Positions 7,853 through 15,045 of a stretch of DNA of 64,000 bases are shown one piece after another. The notes below the pieces were generated by a model that was not told the origin of the DNA, did not search any database, and saw only the letters and a program-made list of their open reading frames with translations. Position 1 is the first letter of the stretch; every line of letters begins with the position of its first letter. The DNA is taken from NCBI GenBank assembly GCA_905372235.1, contig CAJPOF010000001.1, positions 1 through 64,000 of the forward strand, written 5' to 3'. The position numbers were made by a program, and so were the translations under genes. This stretch comes from an uncultured Treponema sp. (GTDB taxonomy: Bacteria > Spirochaetota > Spirochaetia > Treponematales > Treponemataceae).

Positions 7853-9115
7853 CTAGCGTTTTGTTTCCGCATTCAGGACTTCCACCGCTTTTTTTACTAT
7901 TACGCTTGGTTCTTGCGGTTTTATAAGGTATTGCTTTGCTCCCATCTGCAAAGAGTGAACCACGATTTCCCTGTTCGGAACTTGCGCATAGACGAATATC
8001 AAAGGCGCGGAAGGAAGTTCTTTTAGCCGTTTTATGATTTCAAGACCCGATGTTCCCGGAAGCAGAATGTCTATAATCACAAGAGAATAGTTTTCCTTTG
8101 TAACATCTGAAAGAAAAGACGACGCGTCGGAATATGTGTCGCAGGCTATGTTTAATTTGTTGAATTCGCTTTTTACAAGTTCGCAAATATGAGGGTCGTC
8201 GTTCAGCATGGAGATTTTTTTACCTTGGAGAACGCTTGTTTCCTCGGCTTTTGATTCCTGCGGCTGCGAATCAAGGGAAAAGCGCATTTCAAGCGAGGCG
8301 TTGTCCATTTGCGAAGGAGAAAGAATTCTTTCGGATATTATGTCGGTAAGATGTGCGGACGATGTGGTTTCCACAAGCGAGTTCAGGACCTGGCTTATAT
8401 CGGTGGACACTTTCATTCCGCTGTATTCGGGGTGTCCTGTTATAAGATCCCTTACAAAGCCGCTTACGGTAAGGATATACACGTTTTCGGGTTTTACTTT
8501 CGGGTTTTCTTTTACGTTGTCAAGCAGAAGCTCAAGGTTCAATCCGTCTACAAAGGTAAGGTCAAGGTTTGTTATCATCACGATTATCTTGGGGGCTTCA
8601 AGAGCGGTATTCTTTATGAGTTCAGACAGCCTGTACCTAAGAAGAAAAAGTTTTTCCCGATTTAGACCTTTCGATATTTCGATGAATATTATGTTTTCAT
8701 TTCTATGGATTTCAAGGACGCACGGCGTTGTGTCCATCGAGAAAAAATGTTTAAGGAAATGCCCGACGGATTCAAAGAAGATGTCAAACTTGATTGGTTT
8801 TACGAAATATTTTTGGATTCCCAATTTTGCGTAAACCGCAATCATGTTTTTTTCGATTAAAGGTCCTGTGGCTATCATCGGAATCCGTGAGGCGTTGGGG
8901 TCGTTTTTAACTCTCTTCAAGAATTCCAGCATCGAATCCATGGGAGTTTCTTCCTGTATGTCAACGATTACAAGATCCGGAAAAACCGAGATTATCTTTG
9001 GAATCGAGTCGAGTTTTCCCTGAATGAAAGCGTTCTCGATTTTTTCAGAAGTGAACTTATCTTTCAGAAACTCTGCGAAAACCGGAGATGCGTCAATAAC
9101 CAGTACATTCTTCAT
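7853..9115 (-). CDS. Double-receiver response regulator
   Basis: 420 residues. An N-terminal receiver domain (about 1-125) has its acidic Asp8 and likely phospho-acceptor Asp52, with the conserved lysine in FVKP. The central 125-290 region is alpha/beta and has no clear DNA-binding domain. A second receiver (about 300-420) has the acidic pair NDDP, acceptor Asp349 in IIDILLPG and Lys399 in LIKP. With no output domain it may relay phosphate or act by protein contacts. No histidine kinase is adjacent. There is no Shine-Dalgarno site; a TATCAT -10 box ends 6 nt before the ATG, suggesting a leaderless message. It heads the unit with hisK and the ABC ATPase. Confidence 0.85.
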   Translation of the reverse strand: MKNVLVIDASPVFAEFLKDKFTSEKIENAFIQGKLDSIPKIISVFPDLVIVDIQEETPMDSMLEFLKRVKNDPNASRIPMIATGPLIEKNMIAVYAKLGIQKYFVKPIKFDIFFESVGHFLKHFFSMDTTPCVLEIHRNENIIFIEISKGLNREKLFLLRYRLSELIKNTALEAPKIIVMITNLDLTFVDGLNLELLLDNVKENPKVKPENVYILTVSGFVRDLITGHPEYSGMKVSTDISQVLNSLVETTSSAHLTDIISERILSPSQMDNASLEMRFSLDSQPQESKAEETSVLQGKKISMLNDDPHICELVKSEFNKLNIACDTYSDASSFLSDVTKENYSLVIIDILLPGTSGLEIIKRLKELPSAPLIFVYAQVPNREIVVHSLQMGAKQYLIKPQEPSVIVKKAVEVLNAETKR

Positions 9116-9121
9116 GCCTGT

Positions 9122-9150
9122 ATGATATACTACGGCGTGTTTTTTTTCTA
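9122..9150 (-). promoter_or_regulatory. Candidate leaderless promoter of the double-receiver gene
   Basis: On the minus strand TAGAAA (9145-9150), a 17-nt spacer and TATCAT (9122-9127) precede the ATG at 9115 by only 6 nt. Transcription would begin at or next to the start codon. Confidence 0.4.
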
Positions 9151-9251
9151 TACTTTGCGCAAAGATAAGGCGCAGGCGTAAAAAAATGCGAACTTCCTTT
9201 GTTCGTCTATTTGTGCTAGATTGACCTGATTTTTATTTTTGGAGAAAACCG

Positions 9252-10691
9252 ATGAAGTTCAGAAAGCCTTTGCGGCTTGCGTATTTTTTTGCATTTGCGC
9301 TGCTTGTTTCGTTTTCGGCGACAGTCGTTTTTAGGGCGAAGGCGTTTTTTAGACCTCAGGAACTTAGCGAAGTCCAAAAAAAGGAACAGGAAAAAAAACT
9401 GGAGGAATTTCTTCTTTTCGAATATCCGGAACATGGAAAAAATCTAATTCCGCTTCCGTATGGAACTGGCCAAGTGAATCTTGACGTGTGGGCGGATTCT
9501 GCAATCTGCGTGGATGTCGCAAACGGAAACATACTCTACGAAAAAAACGCCGATGAACCTGTTCCGCCTGCTTCTATGACAAAACTTTTTGCGATGTACG
9601 TTGTCCTTAATGAAGTTAGGAACGGAAATATTTCTCTTAGCGACATTGTTCCGCTTCCGCCTGAATGTTGGGCGTGCAATATGCCGCCTCATTCTTCGCT
9701 TATGTTTCTTGGAAAAAATCAGATTGTTACCGTAAGGGAACTTTTGACTGGGCTTTCCGTGTGTTCAGGAAACGATGCGGCGTATGCGCTGGCGTTTTTT
9801 ACTTTCGGCGGAATGGAAGAATTTGTAAGACGCATGAACGAAGTCGCTCTTTCAATGGGGCTTACTAACACAAGGTTCGTGGAAAGTTCCGGCTACAGTG
9901 AACGAAACAGAACGACCGCCCGGGATATGGCTTCGTTTTCCCGAGCGTACATTCGCTCATTTCCTGAAGCGATGGAATTTCACTCTGCGCTTAGTTTTTC
10001 TTATCCCAAGCTGAAAAACCTTTCGCCGGAAGACAGGGCAAAAGAAAGGCAGCAGGATTTTTCGAAAGGTCTTCCGGAAAATATAACGATGGAAATCACG
10101 CAGAACAACACTAATCCTTTGCTTTCTCTTCTGAAAGGTTGCGATGGGTTAAAAACAGGCTACATAGACGAAAGCGGCTACAACCTTTCTCTTACCTGCA
10201 AAAGAGACGGCATAAGGTTTCTTTCTGTTACGATGAAAGGGCCGGGCAAAAGCCAAAGCGAGGGGCAGGCAGGAAGAGTTCACGACGGAAAAGAAATTAT
10301 GGAATGGGCGTTCAGGACTTTCAGGGAATACAGGAATCCTCTTGTGCTTCGTCCGTATTCAATTCCCGTGTTTTATTCGGAACGCTCAAGGCTGGAGCTT
10401 GTTCCTGCATGGAAAAGCGAATGTCTTTTAGTCCCTTCGGTTCTTGCTAAAAATCCTGAAAAAGCGGAGAATGAGGTCGCGGTCAAGGTGGATTTTCCGG
10501 ATTTCATAAATGACGGCTACATTCCTATGGGAAAAATCTACGGAAAAATCGAATATTCCGTATCGGGGACTGTTCTTGAGTCGATTCCGTTGGTTTCGGC
10601 AAGGGAACTTAAAAAGGTGAATTTCTGGCTACGGAGCGCTGACTTCGCGGTCCAGATAATTTATAGAATCAAATGCAGGGTAAGAGCATGA
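9252..10691 (+). CDS. dacA: D-alanyl-D-alanine carboxypeptidase (low-mass PBP, MEROPS S11)
   Basis: 479 residues; trims the terminal D-Ala from peptidoglycan stem peptides in the periplasm. An N-terminal hydrophobic segment (about 10-28) serves as signal or anchor, followed by a charged coiled-coil-like stretch. All three penicillin-binding motifs are present: SMTK (Ser108, Lys111), SGN (172-174) and KTG (301-303). The region after about 380 matches the C-terminal beta domain of PBP5-like enzymes. GGAGAAAACCG precedes the ATG. The stop codon overlaps the start of the RRM gene (ATGA), so the two are probably coupled. Confidence 0.93.
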   Translation: MKFRKPLRLAYFFAFALLVSFSATVVFRAKAFFRPQELSEVQKKEQEKKLEEFLLFEYPEHGKNLIPLPYGTGQVNLDVWADSAICVDVANGNILYEKNADEPVPPASMTKLFAMYVVLNEVRNGNISLSDIVPLPPECWACNMPPHSSLMFLGKNQIVTVRELLTGLSVCSGNDAAYALAFFTFGGMEEFVRRMNEVALSMGLTNTRFVESSGYSERNRTTARDMASFSRAYIRSFPEAMEFHSALSFSYPKLKNLSPEDRAKERQQDFSKGLPENITMEITQNNTNPLLSLLKGCDGLKTGYIDESGYNLSLTCKRDGIRFLSVTMKGPGKSQSEGQAGRVHDGKEIMEWAFRTFREYRNPLVLRPYSIPVFYSERSRLELVPAWKSECLLVPSVLAKNPEKAENEVAVKVDFPDFINDGYIPMGKIYGKIEYSVSGTVLESIPLVSARELKKVNFWLRSADFAVQIIYRIKCRVRA

Positions 10692-10960
10692 AAAGAATTT
10701 ATGTAGGTAATCTGAGTTTTGGCACGGAAGAGGAAGGACTCAAAGGAGCTTTCCAAAAATTCGGAGAAGTCGGTTCCGTTTCCATCATTGTGGACAGGGA
10801 CACGGGAAGGTCAAAGGGATTTGCGTTTGTCGAAATGCCTGACGACGAAAATGCGATGGAAGCCATCAAAAATCTTAACGGAAGCGTTCTTGACGGAAGA
10901 AAGATTCGGGTGGACATAGCCGAAGAAAGGCGACCTAATCCGAATTCATCACGACGTTAG
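10688..10960 (+). CDS. Small RNA-binding protein with one RRM domain
   Basis: 90 residues, essentially a single RNA-recognition motif. RNP2 is IYVGNL near the N-terminus and RNP1 is KGFAFVEM in the middle, followed by a basic tail. Bacterial proteins of this kind bind single-stranded RNA and often respond to cold or stress. The ATG at 10688 overlaps the dacA stop by four bases (ATGA), so I prefer it to the in-frame ATG at 10673. The 3' end overlaps the convergent OppA gene by 26 bp, and no terminator is visible between them. Confidence 0.92.
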   Translation: MKRIYVGNLSFGTEEEGLKGAFQKFGEVGSVSIIVDRDTGRSKGFAFVEMPDDENAMEAIKNLNGSVLDGRKIRVDIAEERRPNPNSSRR

Positions 10961-12551
10961 GAAGACGCGGCTTAGTTTCTTTTTTGAAAAGATATTTTAG
11001 CGGATGAATGTCAAAGGCGTTTGTAGCCCAGCCGCCCACGACATTCAGATCGATTACATTGAAACTCACAGGATGCTGCACGGGAATTATTTCTGCGTCG
11101 TCAAGCAGAATTTGTTCTGCTTTTGCAAGAAGGATTTCACGTTTTCCGTCGGGCTGGCTTTTTGCTTCTTCTATCAGTTTTTCGAATTCCTGATTTTCCC
11201 ATCCGGTTACGTTCATCGTTGAATCTTTTTTGAAAAGTTCAAGGAAGGCAAGCGGGTCTGCAAAATCTCCAATCCACGTGTATGAAAAAAGATCCGAATC
11301 AAGTTTTTCCATGCTTCCAAGGTATTCATTGAACGGAACTTTAATCGATTCAAGTTCTACGCCCAGCGGTTTCCACGCCTCTTTAAGAATGTCTTTCTGC
11401 CTTGAAAGATGTTCGTTTTCGGTAATGGCGTACGTTATGTAAAGGGTTTCGTCTTCGCTTATGCCGTTTTTCGCCCTTGCGTCTTTCATCAATGAAAGAG
11501 CCTCTTTTGAATCCGTGTAAACATACCCCTGAACTTCAGGATAGCCTGCAAGAGGGTAGACGAGCGTCTGCGCTTTTACGAAAGTGTCCTCCCTCAGTTT
11601 GTCCCACGGAACAGCTTCAAGGAGCGCCTCCCTGAATTTCTTGTCGCTCCAAATGCTTTTTTTCCCGTCCGCAGCTGTCCTGTTTTTGAAAAATATGTAT
11701 TCCGTCGCAAACTCCGCGCTAAGATGGGTGCTGTCCTTTGAGATTATTTTTTTTACGTCTATGCCGCTTTCCACCCAGTCGGCAAGTCCTGTGTTGAAAA
11801 GGTATGCGTTTTCGTCTTGGTCGGACGATACGATGAATGTTATTCTTTCAAGCGGAGTTTTTGCCCTGTCCCAGTAGTTTTCATTTTTTTTAAGAGAAAT
11901 CATGTTTTTGCTTGCGCTGTCGATTTGGAACGGACCTGAATAGACTCCTTCTTTTTTAGGAAGAACGGAAAATGCGGGCATGCAAAGAAGTTTCGGAAGA
12001 TGGCTTGCAGGATTTTTTAGGTGCAAGGACAGAGTGTGTTCGTCAATCGGGAATATGCCTACTTTTTCATCGTCGGTTTTTCCGTTTCTGAAATCTTCCG
12101 CCCCTTCAACGATGTCAAAAAAGGATGCGAACGTGGCATTCGGATTTTTTAGAAGCCTGAGCCACGAAGATTTTATCTCATCCGCCGTGATTGGACTTCC
12201 GTCGCTGAAAAATGCGTCGTCCCTAAGAATGAAAGTCCATCTTCGTTTGTCCCGTGAAATTCTGTATTCCTTTGCAATCGCCGGAATTGGAGAAAGCGTT
12301 ACAGGATCGTATGAAAATAGCCCTTCGTAAAGTCCGGTGAGTATCTGCGCCTCCAGGCTGTACGAGGAAGTGTGCGGATTAAGGTCGAAATCGTGTTCAG
12401 AGACGACTATCGTAAGGTTCTGTTGAAGACGTGGGTCGATTTCGCCTGAATTTTGCGTTTTTTTTTGTGCATACACATTCGAAAACGACGCAAGAATGAG
12501 CGAAAACGAAACCAGCAGCGTTTTTGCCGTATTTGAGGCGTTTTTATTCAT
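10935..12551 (-). CDS. Peptide/oligopeptide ABC transporter substrate-binding protein (OppA family)
   Basis: 538 residues from the ATG at 12551, with GGA upstream; a TTG 12 nt further up is possible but less likely. A Sec signal peptide ends at about VYA/QKK and, unlike many spirochaete OppA proteins, has no lipobox cysteine. The mature protein has the family 5 solute-binding pattern: a start such as LYEGLFSYD, the segment WTFILRDDAFFSDG and the characteristic long C-terminal lobe. It binds peptides in the periplasm for import. No Opp permeases are in the window. The start overlaps the end of the upstream unknown gene by 8 nt, so the two are translationally coupled. Confidence 0.9.
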   Translation of the reverse strand: MNKNASNTAKTLLVSFSLILASFSNVYAQKKTQNSGEIDPRLQQNLTIVVSEHDFDLNPHTSSYSLEAQILTGLYEGLFSYDPVTLSPIPAIAKEYRISRDKRRWTFILRDDAFFSDGSPITADEIKSSWLRLLKNPNATFASFFDIVEGAEDFRNGKTDDEKVGIFPIDEHTLSLHLKNPASHLPKLLCMPAFSVLPKKEGVYSGPFQIDSASKNMISLKKNENYWDRAKTPLERITFIVSSDQDENAYLFNTGLADWVESGIDVKKIISKDSTHLSAEFATEYIFFKNRTAADGKKSIWSDKKFREALLEAVPWDKLREDTFVKAQTLVYPLAGYPEVQGYVYTDSKEALSLMKDARAKNGISEDETLYITYAITENEHLSRQKDILKEAWKPLGVELESIKVPFNEYLGSMEKLDSDLFSYTWIGDFADPLAFLELFKKDSTMNVTGWENQEFEKLIEEAKSQPDGKREILLAKAEQILLDDAEIIPVQHPVSFNVIDLNVVGGWATNAFDIHPLKYLFKKETKPRLPNVVMNSD

Positions 12552-13956
12552 CGCTGATTCCAAGTTTTTTCATCTGGTCCCTTTCGTCGATGTATGCGAT
12601 GTATTCGGCTCGCCTTTGGTTCGCCTTTACTAGTATGTTCTTGCAGCTTACAAGGTCTATTTTTAATCCCTTGATTTTCGACCTGTCCTGCGCTCCGCAG
12701 TTTGTCTTAAAATATTCGTCTATGCTTTCAAGGAGTATCTGCGTTTCCTTGTTTTCCGAGATTTGCTTACTGCAGAACTGAAGTATCTGAGTTTCGTCCG
12801 AGGCTTGGATTCTTTTATACTCCGGAGTTCCGCTGTCTCCGATTGTCGCCATAAAATATGCCTTGCGCTCAAGGTTGCTTATGAAGACGTTTATGTCGAT
12901 TTCCTTGGATGTCTTTGTCTGTTTCTGCTGGTCTACTATCACCAGTTTGAAAATCAACGGCGGCTCTTTTAGGTTGAACGCCTTTCTTATCACCCTTATA
13001 AGTTTTTTGAAAGCGGTGTTTTTTGAGCCTTCAAGAGTGTGGTTGTTTTCCCTGAGTTTTTCCGCTATCGATGAATATTCGGGGTACAATGCTGAAAGAA
13101 TGTGAAGCACTTCCATAAGGATTTGTTTTGTGTTCACGCTTTCTTTTTCGGGCTTCGCCTGAACCTGAGTTACAGAAAGAATCGCAAGCGTCCTTTTCTG
13201 GAATTCGTCCTTTGTCTCCGAAAAATCTTCGTCCGCGATTTCGTTTACAAGTTCGCTGTAGAACGGAACTTTTTTCATTATTGACGGGAAAAGTCTTTTT
13301 ATTTCAGTTATTTCGGAAGTTCCGTCCGTAACTTTTGACCAGTCGAATTCATTTGCCGACATGATTTGATTTCGTATCTTGAACTTGTATTCCTCGCGCT
13401 TGAATTGAGCAAGTTCTTCAAGAATTTTTGTTATGTCTTTTACCGCTTTTGAGCTTTTTGACAGTGATTCGGAGATTACGCTCAATGAGATTTGCGGCAT
13501 ATTTCTTTTTAGTTCGGGAATAAGGGAGGCAAGTGCCTTTGTGTTAACCCTTGTGTTGTTCACGGACATATTCGTCCACTGGAAAGTGTTGTTCAGTTCG
13601 TGGAATTTCTTTATTTTTGCAAGCGAGAAATTTTCCACGGAGAATTTGTAGTATGTGCATACAAAATCCATGACGCTTTCGTAGTCGGAAAAACGGGCGC
13701 CTATTATCACCGCAATATCTTTTTCCGAGAACGGTGTCTCATCTGGAATCTCGATGTCCGTAATCTTCTTTTCCAGCTTGTACGGGTCGGGGGTTATCAA
13801 TGCCCTTTTTGCAAGGAGATCGTAGAGATTCTTGATGCATGTATGAAGAAGCCTGTAGCCTTCAAGCAGTTTAGGCAATTCCTCTGAGTTGAACCAAGTT
13901 GTTTTTTCGTCGATGGCATTCTTTAACGCCGCATTAAATTCTACTCTTTCACTCAT
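12544..13956 (-). CDS. Hypothetical protein coupled to OppA
   Basis: 470 residues from the ATG at 13956, with a GTG two codons earlier as alternative. I do not recognise a family. It has no signal peptide or membrane segment, so it is predicted cytoplasmic. It is rich in Lys, Glu, Ser and Ile, largely helical in appearance, and ends in a long amphipathic region (about 430-470). No metal or nucleotide-binding motif stands out. No clear Shine-Dalgarno site precedes it. Its last 8 nt overlap the OppA start (ATGAATAA), so they form one operon, which is odd for a cytoplasmic helical protein and a periplasmic binding protein. It may be a spirochaete-specific family. Confidence 0.8.
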   Translation of the reverse strand: MSERVEFNAALKNAIDEKTTWFNSEELPKLLEGYRLLHTCIKNLYDLLAKRALITPDPYKLEKKITDIEIPDETPFSEKDIAVIIGARFSDYESVMDFVCTYYKFSVENFSLAKIKKFHELNNTFQWTNMSVNNTRVNTKALASLIPELKRNMPQISLSVISESLSKSSKAVKDITKILEELAQFKREEYKFKIRNQIMSANEFDWSKVTDGTSEITEIKRLFPSIMKKVPFYSELVNEIADEDFSETKDEFQKRTLAILSVTQVQAKPEKESVNTKQILMEVLHILSALYPEYSSIAEKLRENNHTLEGSKNTAFKKLIRVIRKAFNLKEPPLIFKLVIVDQQKQTKTSKEIDINVFISNLERKAYFMATIGDSGTPEYKRIQASDETQILQFCSKQISENKETQILLESIDEYFKTNCGAQDRSKIKGLKIDLVSCKNILVKANQRRAEYIAYIDERDQMKKLGISDE

Positions 13957-14150
13957 ATTCACATTGTCGGAACAATTCAGAATAAAATGAACGAAAATCT
14001 AAAGGAATGTGGAATAAATTGCCCGAACTTTTTTATCGGGAAAGAAAATGTGTGTGGAAAAAGAAAGAACGATGGCAAAGTCAAATAAATGAAAAATAAA
14101 ATCCGACCGGAACGATTTTTTTGTCCGATTAAAATTTTATCTGCCTACGA

Positions 14151-15035
14151 TTACGGAAATTCCTTTGAAAGGGCAAGGACATTCAATATCCGCTCAAAAA
14201 CGTATGAGCTTTCTATTGTTATAGATTCCGCCGCATCTTTTTTGGAATGAAGAAATTTCCATGTTTCCGGGAGCATGGTCGAAAGGCGGATGCGTTCGTC
14301 AGGAGTTGCGGCTTTGTGGTTCACGACAAAATTTTCAAGTCCGGGATTTTTTGTAAGTGCCATCATGTAAGCAGATGCTTCGTTTGTCGGAAGCATCGTA
14401 ACAAGAACTGCAGGAATCCCCGAGGCGATGAAGCCTGCGTTGTCGCTCCAAGAAACCGGAAGCGTTACCCACGAGCCGCCTGTCGCCGTTTTTAAGACAG
14501 CCTGCGTTCTGTTGAAAAGCTCATTGAATTTTTTCCTGAACGCAGGTTTTGCTTTGTCAAGTAGAGGCGGTTTTTGAAGTACGGGAATTGTTCCCCGTCC
14601 CATGCAGTCGAACACATAAACGTCGTCGTTTGTTATTCCAAGGCGGCGGAATGTTCCTGCCAAGGCGAACGCCCCTTGTCCTTCAAGTTCGTCCATTTCT
14701 TCTCCGTCCGTGAAGATGAGCCTTATGTTGTGCTGAATGTTTTTTTCGTTCAACGATGCAGCCCAGTTCATCATCGAAAAGACCGCGAAACTGTTGTCGT
14801 TTGCACCGGGACTTTCTTTTACCCTGTCGTAGTGTGCAATCAGTGTTTTTATCCTGAAGTAGCCGCTGTATTGCTCTTTTGGAAAGTTCACGTATATGTG
14901 CCGTCTTTCATCGATGTTTATGACGGTGGATTTTACACCTCTTTTTTCAAGATAATTTACTATAAAGGAAGTCCTGTCGCAGTCCTGAGCCAAAAATTCA
15001 ATGTATTCCGAAGAAAGTTTTTCCGTCTCGTTCAT
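14151..15035 (-). CDS. M28-family zinc aminopeptidase-like protein
   Basis: 294 residues without signal peptide, so cytoplasmic. The metal-site pattern of M28 peptidases can be followed: His in AHYDRV, bridging Asp in GANDNS, the Glu pair in DGEEMD, a later Asp in VFDCMGRG, and a C-terminal His in VNHKAATPDE. It should hydrolyse N-terminal residues of peptides; the exact specificity is unknown. AAGGAAG lies ahead of the ATG. The gene follows the M16-like gene by 10 nt on the same strand, so the two form an operon. The 13957-14150 stretch upstream of the OppA unit holds no gene. Confidence 0.85.
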   Translation of the reverse strand: MNETEKLSSEYIEFLAQDCDRTSFIVNYLEKRGVKSTVINIDERRHIYVNFPKEQYSGYFRIKTLIAHYDRVKESPGANDNSFAVFSMMNWAASLNEKNIQHNIRLIFTDGEEMDELEGQGAFALAGTFRRLGITNDDVYVFDCMGRGTIPVLQKPPLLDKAKPAFRKKFNELFNRTQAVLKTATGGSWVTLPVSWSDNAGFIASGIPAVLVTMLPTNEASAYMMALTKNPGLENFVVNHKAATPDERIRLSTMLPETWKFLHSKKDAAESITIESSYVFERILNVLALSKEFP

Positions 15036-15045
15036 TTTTGCTTCC

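Noticed and set aside
14040..14130. Possible terminator in the gap between the M28 gene and the unknown gene
   Set aside because: The TCGGA segments there are direct, not inverted, repeats, so no stable stem forms.
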